Shown here: positions 25,968 through 35,401 of the stretch, piece after piece
Layout of the letters: the number at the start of each line of letters is the position of its first letter
How positions within the stretch are numbered: position 1 is the first letter of the stretch
Source of the DNA: Acidobacteriota bacterium
Lineage (GTDB): Bacteria > Acidobacteriota > UBA6911
Assembly: GCA_016929335.1 (NCBI GenBank)
Contig: JAFGIY010000076.1
Location: 1 to 58,343, forward strand
Reading direction: 5' to 3'
Length of the DNA stretch: 58,343 nt
Notes under the pieces: model-generated
Seen by the model: the letters and a program-made list of their open reading frames with translations, nothing else
What the model was told of the DNA's origin: nothing
Database searches by the model: none
Program-made: the position numbers and the translations under genes

Positions 25968-26564
25968 GTGAACCAACCGTGTTTTACCCTGCATTTGCCT
26001 GATTGGCTGGAGAAACGGATACGGCAGGAGAAGCCTTCATTTCTGAAATTGGAAGACCGCATGAATTTTGTCATTGAGCTTTCGCGGTTGAATGTCCGTC
26101 ATGGGATGGGAGGGCCGTTCGCAGCGGCGGTTTTCCGTTCGGACGACGGATCGATTCTGGCGCCGGGAGTCAATATGGTGCTTGCGGCACATTGCTCCGT
26201 GCTCCATGCGGAAATCGTTGCCATTATGGCCGCACAGGCAGCAACGGCTACGCACGATCTGAGTTCTCCGGAATTGCCTTCCTGTGAACTCGTGACGAGC
26301 ACGGAACCTTGCGCCATGTGCCTCGGAGCCGTGACGTGGTCCGGGATCCGGAGGCTGGTATGCGGCGCCCGCGGCGAAGATGCAGAAGAAATGGGATTTG
26401 ATGAAGGCGAAAAGCCTCCCGAATGGCCCGAAGCATTGGAGCGAAGGCGAATCACGGTCGTGCGGGACATCTGCCGGGACCCGGCCGCCGCCGTCCTGCG
26501 GGAGTATCGAGCCGCCGGCGGACTCATCTACAATCCCCATCGCGGCTTCAGCCGTCAGCCTTAA
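25968..26564 (+). CDS. nucleoside/cytosine-type deaminase
   Basis: Zinc-dependent deaminase of 198 residues in the cytidine/guanine deaminase superfamily. The zinc motifs are LHAEIVAI (His and catalytic Glu) and STEPCAMCLGAV (two Cys), followed by RRLVCGARGEDAEEMGFDEG, which resembles guanine deaminase and nucleoside deaminases. I prefer GTG at 25968 because AAGGAGG lies ten bases upstream; the ATG at 25959 would almost touch that site. Cytoplasmic; likely purine or pyrimidine salvage. Its last residues (FSRQP) and stop are encoded by a CAGCCGTCAGC-type repeat. Confidence 0.88.
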   Translation: MNQPCFTLHLPDWLEKRIRQEKPSFLKLEDRMNFVIELSRLNVRHGMGGPFAAAVFRSDDGSILAPGVNMVLAAHCSVLHAEIVAIMAAQAATATHDLSSPELPSCELVTSTEPCAMCLGAVTWSGIRRLVCGARGEDAEEMGFDEGEKPPEWPEALERRRITVVRDICRDPAAAVLREYRAAGGLIYNPHRGFSRQP

Positions 26565-26583
26565 GCTGTCAGCACTCAGCTAC
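26547..26583. repeat. TCAGC-type short repeat, family I
   Basis: Four TCAGC units in a row at varying spacing (TTCAGCCGTCAGCC, GCTGTCAGC, ACTCAGC). A similar tract, CAGCCATCAGCTCTCAGC, occurs near 39987. It overlaps the 3' end of the deaminase gene and encodes its final residues. Confidence 0.5.
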
Positions 26584-26677
26584 CTTGTTTGCTACGATTG
26601 ATTTCAGCTGTTTTAAGGGAAAGCCTTATTTGCAAAACGCAAAGAAGCCATAGATAAAAACTATAGTTGAAAAAGGC

Positions 26678-27103
26678 TCAACGAATTTTGCGTGCTGCGG
26701 ATTTTGCATCCTTTACGATCTGCAGCGCGCAAGTTACCAATGAATCATCCCAGCATGCCCCCGTGCTGGCAGCAAGGTTTTTGCCTTCAACATTGGAAAA
26801 GGTCGCATCAAAGAGCACCTGCTTTCGCAGGCCGACCTGCTTGAATTTGGCTCGCGAAGGGATCATGACCATCAGCGTGCCCGGCTTCTTGCCGCTGCTC
26901 AGGGCAAAATCGGGCGATGCCCTGAATGCGCTTTCGACCGCATCTTTAAGCTGCATGGTCAGCACATCATCGCCGCCACGCCATATCTCCACGCGCTGTT
27001 TCCCGGAAGGCGAATCCGTTCCACACGCCATCAAACCCATACACGCAACAACTACCATAGCCGCAATAACGGGGTCGGACCGACGCAAGTTGTTTATTAT
27101 CAT
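26678..27103 (-). CDS. small lipoprotein of unknown function
   Basis: Protein of 141 residues; start ATG at 27103 has GGAGA seven bases upstream. The N-terminus VIAAMVVVACMGLMACGTD ends in a lipobox (LMAC), so it is probably a lipidated envelope protein. The rest alternates charged helices and strands (LTMQLKDAVESAFRASPDF, GTLMVMIPSRAKF) and ends in KDAKSAARKIR. I do not recognise a family. It is divergent from the TPR protein gene, with about 230 bases between. Confidence 0.65.
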   Translation of the reverse strand: MIINNLRRSDPVIAAMVVVACMGLMACGTDSPSGKQRVEIWRGGDDVLTMQLKDAVESAFRASPDFALSSGKKPGTLMVMIPSRAKFKQVGLRKQVLFDATFSNVEGKNLAASTGACWDDSLVTCALQIVKDAKSAARKIR

Positions 27104-27334
27104 TAGGTAATCTCCATTTTGGCATCAACGGAAGCCCTTATAACGGATTTCGATGCCTCCTTTTTTCATTTTAAGGGGTCTACGCGAAGCAGTGAAGGGA
27201 ACTGCTTCCGAAAGACATTCATATCATTTACATTATATGGAACTTTTGCCCGAGAAAAACTTCTAATTCCAGCAGGATTAGTACGCAATATCTGTTACAA
27301 TGCGCCAGGCAAGACCAGGAGGTGTACACTACCC

Positions 27335-28384
27335 ATGAAACACCATATAACAATCATTTCATTTGCGCTTGCTGTCTTGGCAGCGGCTTTATGCATCGGT
27401 GTGATCAACCTTGCCGGCATGGAAGTGCAGCAATCTGATTCAGACGCACAAGCCGAAGAGCAGGAATCCAGCCCGGAATACATCGAGCAATATGAAGCCT
27501 GGGAAAAAGCGAAGGATGAACCGGACGTTCAGAAGAGCGCTGAGATGCTGATCCAGTTTCTGGAGAAGTATCCCCAATCAGAGCTACTGAAACACGCCGA
27601 AGGTTCTTACGTCAATCTGATGATCCAGTGCTCCGAAAAGAAGAATTTCCAGGATCTCGAAATCCTGGCCGAAAAATGGCTGAAGCTGCATCCGGCTGAT
27701 CTCAATGCGATTGCGTTTCTGGCAGCGGCATCGAGAGAAATCGGCCACAATGAGAAATGGATTCAAAGTCTTCTTGAGTTCTACAAAATACAGCCATCCG
27801 GGGGCCTGGCCATCGATATCGCCCGCGCATACAATAAAATGGGGAATAAGGCAAAGTACATCGAGTGGACGGAGACAGCGCTCAAGGCTCCGGAATTCGC
27901 GACCGACTTTAAAACGCGCCTAGATATCATGCAATTCTATGCAGAAGAAAAGAACCTCTCTAAAGCGGCCGATTATGCCCGGGATGCGCTTAAATCTGCC
28001 GACCTGGTCCAGAATCCCGGATCCGAAACGAAAGAGCAATTGCACAAAGTTCGCAAATTCTGCCATGAAACCATCGGCAAGATCCTGCTCGAGCAGGAAA
28101 AATACGATGAAGCCATCAAGTCTTTCCAGCAGGCTCTTGCTTTGGAAAAGTCGAGTGAAAGCTGCTACTTCATCGGATATTGCCTGCGCATGCAGAAAAA
28201 TATCGACGATGCCATGATTTGGTACGCGCGCGCCGAAAAGCAGGGAGGAGAATACGCCCCCAAGGCGAAAGAAAACCTCGAGCAGCTGTACAAAGCGCTG
28301 CACAACGATACGCTGATCGGCATCGAGAAGATATACCGGAAAGCTCTTAATTCGGACGATACGGCCGAAGTCAGGGCTCAGTAA
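27335..28384 (+). CDS. membrane-anchored TPR protein
   Basis: Protein of 349 residues. The ATG at 27335 has CCAGGAGGTG upstream; the frame from 27119 is rejected. A signal anchor (ISFALAVLAAALCIGVINLAG) is followed by an acidic linker and tetratricopeptide-like helical repeats over most of the rest, for example YDEAIKSFQQALALEKSSE and IDDAMIWYARAEKQGG. TPRs mediate protein-protein contacts, so it is probably a scaffold on the periplasmic side. A family B hairpin follows the gene. Confidence 0.85.
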   Translation: MKHHITIISFALAVLAAALCIGVINLAGMEVQQSDSDAQAEEQESSPEYIEQYEAWEKAKDEPDVQKSAEMLIQFLEKYPQSELLKHAEGSYVNLMIQCSEKKNFQDLEILAEKWLKLHPADLNAIAFLAAASREIGHNEKWIQSLLEFYKIQPSGGLAIDIARAYNKMGNKAKYIEWTETALKAPEFATDFKTRLDIMQFYAEEKNLSKAADYARDALKSADLVQNPGSETKEQLHKVRKFCHETIGKILLEQEKYDEAIKSFQQALALEKSSESCYFIGYCLRMQKNIDDAMIWYARAEKQGGEYAPKAKENLEQLYKALHNDTLIGIEKIYRKALNSDDTAEVRAQ

Positions 28385-28401
28385 GCAGGCGGCAAATTAT
28401 A

Positions 28402-28460
28402 ATTCGAAATTCGAAATTCGAGATTGCGTTCATGTTTTTTGATCTCGAATCTCGAATCAT
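28402..28460. terminator. family B repeat hairpin after the TPR gene
   Basis: Left arm TTCGAAATTCGAAATTCGAG (near 28402-28424) pairs with ATCTCGAATCTCGAATCAT (28442-28460) across a loop of about 17 bases containing GCGTTCATG. It starts about 18 bases past the TPR stop and could terminate that transcript. Confidence 0.55.
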
Positions 28461-28582
28461 TTCATCCGTTGAATTCATTTCCCCGATTCCTGATCGGTTA
28501 TAAATAGTATCCCGCCGGACCGATGTTGAAATGCAACGGCGTCCTGCTCCCTGCGTGGAAACGCAATCTACGGAGTTACACA

Positions 28583-29987
28583 ATGCCGAATATTTCCGAT
28601 TCGAAATCCCGATATTGCGTTCGAAGGCTGGCGCCGATCCCGGCGATTTTGCTGATACTTTTCACTCTCGTCGGCTCTCCTTCCGCCCAGGTAACGTCGA
28701 AACAACGGAGTGAAGGGACTCCATCGCGTGCCCAATATCCGACATTCATCTCGCCGATCGCACCGGTGGACATTCCCCTCCGAATCTCTGATGAATACAT
28801 GCCTGTTCTGGGCGTGTGGGTGTGGAGGAATGAAAACCTTGCGCCTGAAGGATTCCGGAAGCCGATTGAACAGGCCGCCATGCATTCTCCATTTAACCTG
28901 CTGATTGCTTTCCTGCGTTTCCCTGACAAAGAGGTCGTCGACGCGGACTATAAGAAAGACCTTGCCACTCAGATGTGGAGTTCAGCCCTGGCAGGCGGTC
29001 GAATCAACTATCTTTCATTTCAGTCTCTGTCGAGCAGGGAGCTTCTGCTGGCGGAGAGCAGGATACGGCTGCTGAACTACATCACTCAAAGCCCGCTGGA
29101 TTGCCCGGTAGCGGTGATATTCGGCCATGCGGCCGCAATGAACTGGGCCGGGCCATATTTCAATGACGTGGGAATGGAGTTGGTGGATTCTTTGTGGAAG
29201 GAGGGATATGCAGCCGATTTGATCCCGACGAGCGAAATAGAAAACGGCAGCCTTCGAGTCGATGAAAAAGGTCTCGTCCGGTACGGAGATCAGACCTATG
29301 CCGCAGTCGTGCTTTATCATCCCGAGTTCGAAAGGAAAGACATTGCGCGATTCTTCCAAAAGGCAGACCGCGGAAATACGGAATTGCTTCGAGTCGGAAA
29401 ATGGACGCGGGATTTCGATGGACAGCCTGTCGACGGCGACAGCCTCCTTCCCAAATCCATGCCCGACATGGGCGAACCGGCCAAAGCTCAGGCAAGCCTT
29501 CTGGCCGTGTTGGGGAAAAAGCAGGTTCCCAGGCAGACGGCCGCTACAGCCGTGCTCGACAACACCTTTTTCGAACTGCGTGATTTTGAGAGCAAATCCT
29601 GCGCCCCCCGACAACGGGGCACAGCCGCTTGATCGACGGCACGGTAATTCATATTGCGGGATCTTACAGCATCAGCGGCGATCCGATTGTGACGGAGTGA
29701 AGATCCGCAATCGAGCCGTATCCATCCATGCGACAGGCGTCGCGGCTGTCCGCCTGAATGAGAAAGGACGGCTCGAAGCGCTGGCCGCCGGAGGGCTCCG
29801 GCATTTCAAATTAGGCAGCTTCGAGATTTCTCTGAAGGAGCCGGCCGATGTCGCGCTCTGGACCGACCGCAGAGGAGAATGGCAAGGGGTGCTGCAGAAT
29901 GCGGGGGGCCCGATTCCTGAGCCGCTTATGAAAATCACGAAGCGGTGGACCCGCATCCGTGTCCCCAGTCCCGCAGGAGTGGATTAA
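28583..29987 (+). pseudogene. frameshifted secreted glycosidase-like gene
   Basis: Reading starts at ATG 28583 (CGGAG upstream) with a Sec signal (PAILLILFTLVGSPSAQ). The first frame runs to 29632. Coherent protein then continues in a second frame (about 29605-29700, GHSRLIDGTVIHIAGSYSI) and in a third (to 29987, KIRNRAVSIHATGVAAVRL). At least two indels are therefore needed, one near the C-run at 29602-29607 and one near 29690. The middle (VIFGHAAAMNWAG, YAADLIPTSEIENGSL, YAAVVLYHPEFE) resembles the glutamine-amidotransferase-like domain of some beta-galactosidases and rhamnosidases, but no glycosidase catalytic barrel is seen. Either a decaying gene or a sequencing-error cluster. Confidence 0.65.
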
Positions 29988-30038
29988 GGGCCATGGGCTT
30001 TCTCAACCCTGAGATACCCGAAAAGGGAGTGTTTTGAG

Positions 30039-30377
30039 ATGAATGAAATCAACCGAATTCCGGAATTCGGCGGCGCGATCACAGTGTGCGATCTGCAGGG
30101 AATCGTTGTTGGAATGAATGAGAAAGCTGCGGAAGGATACAGGAGCTTCGGAGGGAAGGAATTGATCGGCAAAAGCCTCCTCGAGTGCCATCCCGAGCCT
30201 GCGCGAAACAAACTCCTGAAACTTCTGCAAACAGGAGAATGCAACATTTATACAATTGAAAAGAACGGGATTAAAAAATTCATCTACCAGGCGCCCTGGC
30301 ACCAAAACGGGCAACGATACGGCATGATCGAGCTCGTTCTCGAAATCCCTTTCGACATTCCTCACTTTATCCGCTGA
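30039..30377 (+). CDS. stand-alone PAS domain protein
   Basis: Cytoplasmic protein of 112 residues consisting of one PAS domain: GAITVCDLQGIVVGMNEKAA is the PAS core start, GKSLLECHPEPARNKL the middle helix, and YIYQ-like strands (IKKFIYQAPWHQNGQ) with MIELVLEIPFDIPHF the end. Start ATG at 30039 has AAGGGAG upstream. No output domain is attached, so it must act through a partner or as a ligand or redox sensor. Neighbours are a broken glycosidase-like gene and glnS, which give no clue to the partner. Confidence 0.8.
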   Translation: MNEINRIPEFGGAITVCDLQGIVVGMNEKAAEGYRSFGGKELIGKSLLECHPEPARNKLLKLLQTGECNIYTIEKNGIKKFIYQAPWHQNGQRYGMIELVLEIPFDIPHFIR

Positions 30378-30445
30378 CATATTGAAAAACATCGCGGCAA
30401 CCACAAGGGTTCGGCAGCGGGATCAAATTCAGAACAGGGAAAGCC

Positions 30446-30519
30446 GATTCGGACCCCGATCCCGATTAAATCATTCTGAATTCTGTATTCTGAATCCCGA
30501 ATTCTGTATTCTATATTTT
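30446..30519. repeat. mixed short repeats (GACCCCGAT and ATTCTGAATTC units)
   Basis: A short GGACCCCGATCCCGATT stretch (family D) is followed by direct repeats of TTCTGAATTCTG / TCTGTATTCT units. The tract fills most of the gap between the PAS gene and glnS. No hairpin of note. Confidence 0.45.
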
Positions 30520-30533
30520 TCCGGAGACCCGAA

Positions 30534-32195
30534 ATGCCTGAAACCAGCAGCTCCAATTTCATCATCGAGACAGTCCGCGCAGATCTTGCCGAGGGGCGAT
30601 TTCCCAAGGTCGTCACACGCTTTCCTCCGGAACCCAACGGGTATCTGCACATCGGCCACGCCAAGGCGATCTGCATCGATTTCGGGACTGCTCAGGAATT
30701 CGGCGGCACCTGCCATCTCCGCTTTGACGACACAAATCCGACAAAAGAAGACCAGGAATACATCGACGCCATCCAGGAAAACGTGCGCTGGCTGGGCTTT
30801 GACTGGGGACCGCATCTCTATTTTGCGTCCGATTATTTTGAAAAGATGTACGAATATGCGATTCAGCTGATTCAAGCGGGCAAGGCTTATGTGGATGATC
30901 AGACAGCGGATCAAATCCGCGAAACACGAGGCACTCTGACTGAACCGGGAAAGCCGAGCCCCTTCCGGGACCGCAGCGTTGCAGAAAACCTGGATCTCTT
31001 CCGGCGGATGGAGGCAGGGGAGTTCCCGGATGGATCGCATGTGCTTCGAGCCAAAATCGACATGGCGTCTCCCAATCTGAATATGCGGGACCCGGTAATG
31101 TACCGCATTCTCGCATCGACGCATCACCGGACCGGAGACCGGTGGAAGATCTATCCGATGTATGACTGGGCGCACGGACTGGAGGATTCCATCGAGGGAA
31201 TCAGCCACTCGCTCTGCTCATTGGAATTCGAAGATCACCGCCCGCTTTACGACTGGTTCCTGGAACAGCTCGGCGTTCATCACCCAAGGCAGATAGAGTT
31301 CGCGCGACTTGCGATGAACCATACGCTGATGAGCAAGCGCAAGCTCCTGCAGCTTGTGGAATCCGGCATTGTCAGCGGGTGGGACGATCCGCGCCTGCCG
31401 ACGCTCGCCGGTTTGAGACGCCGCGGTTTCACACCGGAAGCCATTCGCAACTTCTGCGACCGGATCGGCGTAGCCAGGGCAAATAGCGTTGTGGACTACG
31501 CACTGCTGGAGCACTGCCTTCGCGAGGATCTGAACAAGCGGGCTCCCCGCGCGATGGCCGTCCTGCGTCCTCTCAAAGTCGTGCTGACCAATTATGATGA
31601 AGGCAAAGTCGAGGAACTGGAAGCCGACATCAATCCGGAAGACCCGGCTGCAGGCAAGCGCAAAGTACCTTTCAGCCGGGAATTATGGATCGAGCAGGAA
31701 GACTTTCGGGAAGATCCGCCCAGGAAATACTTCCGCCTGGCTCCCGGCCGCGAAGTGCGCCTGAAATATGCTTACTACATAACCTGCACGGATGTGATCA
31801 AGGATTCCAATACCGGTCAGATCACTGAACTGCGTTGCACATACGATCCGGAAACCCGCGGCGGCTGGTCAAAGGATGGCCGCAAGGTGAAAGGGACCTC
31901 GCACTGGATTTCAGCGGCGCATGCCCGTCCTGCCGAATTCCGGCTCTATGATCCTCTTTTTAATGTGCCCAATCCGGACGAAGGTGATGGATACCTGGCT
32001 CATCTGAATCCTCATTCACTCGAAAAAGTTGCCGGCTGGATTGAATCCGAAATGACGGACCTTCCCGCCGGCACTCACTTCCAGTTTGAGCGGCAGGGAT
32101 ACTTTTGCGTGGATCCTGACTCTGCTCACGAGATTATGGTTTTCAACCGCAGCGTATCGCTCAAGGATTCCTGGTCAAAAATCGAATCTCAGTAA
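30534..32195 (+). CDS. glnS: glutaminyl-tRNA synthetase
   Basis: Class I synthetase of 553 residues, the typical GlnRS length, charging tRNA-Gln with glutamine. HIGH motif at residues 39-42 ([16 protein letters not shown]), GlnRS-specific RFDDTNP and DQTADQIR, and the KMSKS-type loop LMSKRKL, followed by the two beta-barrel anticodon-binding domains. [16 protein letters not shown] distinguishes it from GluRS. CGGAG lies upstream of the ATG. The presence of GlnRS means that charging need not rely on the GatCAB amidotransferase. It is followed by a FapA-like gene after about 180 bases. Confidence 0.97.
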   Translation: MPETSSSNFIIETVRADLAEGRFPKVVTRFPPEPNGYLHIGHAKAICIDFGTAQEFGGTCHLRFDDTNPTKEDQEYIDAIQENVRWLGFDWGPHLYFASDYFEKMYEYAIQLIQAGKAYVDDQTADQIRETRGTLTEPGKPSPFRDRSVAENLDLFRRMEAGEFPDGSHVLRAKIDMASPNLNMRDPVMYRILASTHHRTGDRWKIYPMYDWAHGLEDSIEGISHSLCSLEFEDHRPLYDWFLEQLGVHHPRQIEFARLAMNHTLMSKRKLLQLVESGIVSGWDDPRLPTLAGLRRRGFTPEAIRNFCDRIGVARANSVVDYALLEHCLREDLNKRAPRAMAVLRPLKVVLTNYDEGKVEELEADINPEDPAAGKRKVPFSRELWIEQEDFREDPPRKYFRLAPGREVRLKYAYYITCTDVIKDSNTGQITELRCTYDPETRGGWSKDGRKVKGTSHWISAAHARPAEFRLYDPLFNVPNPDEGDGYLAHLNPHSLEKVAGWIESEMTDLPAGTHFQFERQGYFCVDPDSAHEIMVFNRSVSLKDSWSKIESQ

Positions 32196-32373
32196 GGCCG
32201 GGCACATCCTATCCCGGAATCGCCGGCGTCCACGGAAAGTCGATCTAAACTATTGTTCAGCAAAGCTTTTCCCGATAAGAGAAAAGCAGGGGCTCTTGCG
32301 CCCCGGACCTTCCATTCCAGGTTGTGCGGCTTCGGAACCCCTGTGTGATACTATTTGTTCAGTGAAAGATGCC

Positions 32374-34053
32374 ATGAGCGACCCCGACGCCTTGGAAGAA
32401 CCTCAGGATCCCGGCCAGAGCCAGGATTCGAATTCGACAGCTGAAATCGATCCAGGCACTCCTATACCTTCCTGCCTCCGATTCACCAAAAGAGGCGCGG
32501 ATGAGAATCTGCTTTTCGCGCTCGTTGAACCCAGCCAGGAAGCTCCATTGGACATCGCTGTCAGTGAATTCCGCTGGTGGGTCCGCAGACAGGGATGCGA
32601 GGGATGGCTTTTCAAGGAAGAGACCATCTGGCAGCTATCGAGAGAAGTACGAAAACTGGATAAAGCGAAGGAATATTTTGTTGCCGAACGGACAGACTGC
32701 AAAGTTGAAATCCAGGTCGCAGCCGACCGCCTTAAGGCATGGATCCGCGTGTTGCCTGCTTATGGAGGCATTCGCCCGACAGAAGCCCTGATCAAGGAAT
32801 CATTGGCCGATCATCGCATATGTTTCGGCATCAACGAATCTTTGATTCAGCAGATTGTGCAGAACGGACAGTGCGACAGAGAGGTGATTGCCGAGGGCGC
32901 CCCGCCCACTCCGGGAGAGCCGGTGAGGTTTGAACCGCTGGTACATGAATCCGAACATAAAGGCATACCGCAGGAACAAGAGTATGGCAGAGTCGACTAT
33001 AAGGATCTTGGATTGTTCCTTTCAGTTACACCGGGAACTCCGCTGCTAAAGCACATTCCGCCCACGACAGGTCTCCCGGGCACCGGCATCGATGGTGTTC
33101 CGATACCCGCACCTTCTGAGATGGACCGCTTGCCGCATGCCGGCATTGGTACGGCGCTCTCCAAAGAAGATCCCGACATCGTTGTTGCCGCCCGGGCCGG
33201 ACAACCCTATTTCTTTGACAACTCAGTACGCGTGGATCCCACACTTGAAATCGACATAGTGGGACCGTCCACAGGGAATGTCATTTTCGAAGGCAACATC
33301 ATAGTCCGGGGTCCTGTGGAATCAGGATACGAAGTAAAAGCGGGCCAGGACCTGAGCATCCTGGACACGGTGGAAGGAGCCAGGCTGACGGCGGGAAGGA
33401 ACATGGTCCTGCTCACCGGAATCTACGGCAAAAACAAATCGGAAATTTCCGCGGAAGGCAACATTGAAGCCCGTTTTATCAGTGACTGCTCCGTTCATTG
33501 CGGAGGCAATCTGGAGGTATCGGATCTGATCGCTCATTGCGAGGTAGAGTGCGAAGGTATCCTTTCGCTGGGAAAGAACGGGGGCAAAGGACAGATGTAC
33601 GGAGGACATATGGTTGCCATGCGCGGAGTTTTTGCGCAGATCCTCGGATCGGTATCCGAAATGTCGACTCTGGTCGAGTTGGCTCCCCCGCGCGATCTGG
33701 TCCAACGCCTGGTGAGGATTGAAGATCAAATCGAGGCGGCCCGGAAGACCCTGGAGATAGTCGAAAAACATCTTCATCCGGCCGGAAATTCCTCTCCACC
33801 CGATGAGGACTTGCGCACCCGGAATTATGAGGAGAAAGCAGCCGGTTTGCGCCAGACTCTGGCGGAGCTGACAAGGGAACAGGCCATTCTTCAGGAAAAG
33901 GAAAATGCATCGCGCCACGGCAGAATCAAGGCTGCCGTGGCCTATCGCGGCGTAACGCTCCGCATCGGTAAAGCCCGTGAAAGCATAAGCGAACTGACCC
34001 ACGGCCTTGACTTCCGGGAGCCGATTGAAGAAAAACCTTCCCAGTCATCGTAA
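32374..34053 (+). CDS. FapA / DUF342 family protein
   Basis: Protein of 559 residues from ATG 32374. The in-frame extension upstream overlaps glnS and is not used. The central DUF342 region contains the repetitive beta-helix pattern of alternating Gly and hydrophobic residues (GNVIFEGNIIVRGPVESGYE, VKAGQDLSILDTVEGA, AEGNIEARFISDCSVHCGGN), preceded by TPGTPLLKHIPPTTGLPGTG. The C-terminal part (about 435-540) is a predicted coiled coil (LVQRLVRIEDQIEAARKTLE). FapA-type proteins are linked to flagellar assembly or polar localisation in some species; no flagellar genes are present here, so the role is open. Confidence 0.88.
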   Translation: MSDPDALEEPQDPGQSQDSNSTAEIDPGTPIPSCLRFTKRGADENLLFALVEPSQEAPLDIAVSEFRWWVRRQGCEGWLFKEETIWQLSREVRKLDKAKEYFVAERTDCKVEIQVAADRLKAWIRVLPAYGGIRPTEALIKESLADHRICFGINESLIQQIVQNGQCDREVIAEGAPPTPGEPVRFEPLVHESEHKGIPQEQEYGRVDYKDLGLFLSVTPGTPLLKHIPPTTGLPGTGIDGVPIPAPSEMDRLPHAGIGTALSKEDPDIVVAARAGQPYFFDNSVRVDPTLEIDIVGPSTGNVIFEGNIIVRGPVESGYEVKAGQDLSILDTVEGARLTAGRNMVLLTGIYGKNKSEISAEGNIEARFISDCSVHCGGNLEVSDLIAHCEVECEGILSLGKNGGKGQMYGGHMVAMRGVFAQILGSVSEMSTLVELAPPRDLVQRLVRIEDQIEAARKTLEIVEKHLHPAGNSSPPDEDLRTRNYEEKAAGLRQTLAELTREQAILQEKENASRHGRIKAAVAYRGVTLRIGKARESISELTHGLDFREPIEEKPSQSS

Positions 34054-34104
34054 TCCTGCTTCCGGAACTGAACCACCGGGTTTTTTGGCCGCCTTCGACG
34101 GCAT

Positions 34105-35235
34105 CTATTTCACCAGGCTCGCCTCGCGCATCACGGCATCGAAGGCCGGTTTGGGATTGTTTTCGCGGTCGAACAGCAGCGGATAGTTGGTTCGCCCCGG
34201 AGCGGGAAAGTTGTTCAGCCAGGAATCGCGGTCGGTGACGCCCCAGAAAGTCACGCGCGTAATCACGTCTTTGTGCTTTAGAAAAACGGCGAAAATCTCG
34301 GCATAGCGCTTTGCCAAAGCCTTCTGCATCTCATCCGGCAATCCGGCGGTATAGGGATTCGATGCAGCCGTTGCCCTGGCTCGCATCGAAACATCCGCAG
34401 TGGGCTGGCGCGTGACGGCCGGCAGTAAATCGACATCCAGCTCGGTCACAACGACTTTCACACCCAGCTGCTTGAATGCCTGCAAAGTCTCATCATGCTG
34501 CTGCGCCGTTGGACGATCCAGCTTGTCATGGCTTTGAGTGCCGATGGCGGTGATTTTTATGCCCTGCTGCAGCAGCTTCTTAACCAGCTCAATCGCGCCG
34601 TTCCTTTTGGCTTCATACTCAAGATTATAGTCGTTGTAATACAACTCGGCCTGCGGATCGGCTTCATGGGCATATTCAAACGCGCGTGCAATATAATCCT
34701 CGCCGATGATATTCAGCCATGGGGATTTTCGGAGCGTGCCGTCTTCATTCAGCGCTTCGTTCACGACGTCCCATCCGTGCACCCGGCCTTTGTAGCGGCC
34801 GACAACCGTGTGAATGTGCTCGCGCATACGCTCGAGCAATGCAGCCCTCTCGATCGATTTGCCTTCGGCGTCCTGAAAAACCGAGCGCGGCACCTGGCTG
34901 TGCCAGACCAGGCAATGCCCGATAATAAACATTCCGTTCTTCTCGCCGAACTGCACATACTTGTCGGCATTCTCAAAATTATAACCGGCTGGTCCGGCAT
35001 CGGGACGCGGATGAATCATCTCCCACTTCATGTGGTTTTCGGGTGTGATCGTGTTGAAATGCTTTTTTACCAGCGCGGCTCCCGCAGCGTCCGTTTCGGT
35101 AAAATAGGCCGGATTGAGCGCAGCGCCGATGCGAAAGTGGTTCTTAAAAGCATCTTTGAGAGAATTCTGTGCCAGGACTGCGGCTGGCATCACAATAATG
35201 AGAAAACAAGCCAACAGGACTGATCTCTTTGACAT
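34105..35235 (-). CDS. secreted endo-1,4-beta-xylanase, GH10
   Basis: GH10 enzyme of 376 residues with a Sec signal (LLACFLIIVMPAAVLAQ), cleaving internal bonds of xylan outside the cytoplasm. The (beta/alpha)8 barrel shows FNTITPENHMKWEMIHP, GHCLVWHSQVP, the acid/base Glu160 in GWDVVNEALNE and the nucleophile Glu265 in VVVTELDVDLL, then TFWGVTDRDSWL. Single-domain: no carbohydrate-binding module or dockerin. It converges on the FapA-like gene. With the GH3 enzyme and the TonB receptors it suggests plant- or biofilm-polysaccharide use. Confidence 0.96.
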   Translation of the reverse strand: MSKRSVLLACFLIIVMPAAVLAQNSLKDAFKNHFRIGAALNPAYFTETDAAGAALVKKHFNTITPENHMKWEMIHPRPDAGPAGYNFENADKYVQFGEKNGMFIIGHCLVWHSQVPRSVFQDAEGKSIERAALLERMREHIHTVVGRYKGRVHGWDVVNEALNEDGTLRKSPWLNIIGEDYIARAFEYAHEADPQAELYYNDYNLEYEAKRNGAIELVKKLLQQGIKITAIGTQSHDKLDRPTAQQHDETLQAFKQLGVKVVVTELDVDLLPAVTRQPTADVSMRARATAASNPYTAGLPDEMQKALAKRYAEIFAVFLKHKDVITRVTFWGVTDRDSWLNNFPAPGRTNYPLLFDRENNPKPAFDAVMREASLVK

Positions 35236-35401
35236 ACTTCGATGCTCCTTTCAAAACCGGCCGCGGCATGCCGCCGGATGATCATTTTCTAATATAACGC
35301 ACAACCTGGTGGCAATTGAAACGATTGCTGAAGGGATTAGAAGCTGAACCGGATATTGGATTCCAGGTCACTATTTGCATTTTGAGGATATAATCCAAAC
35401 C

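Noticed and set aside
34495..35223. Plus-strand open frame of 242 residues opposite the xylanase gene
   Set aside because: Antisense shadow of a GH10 gene with both catalytic Glu residues intact.
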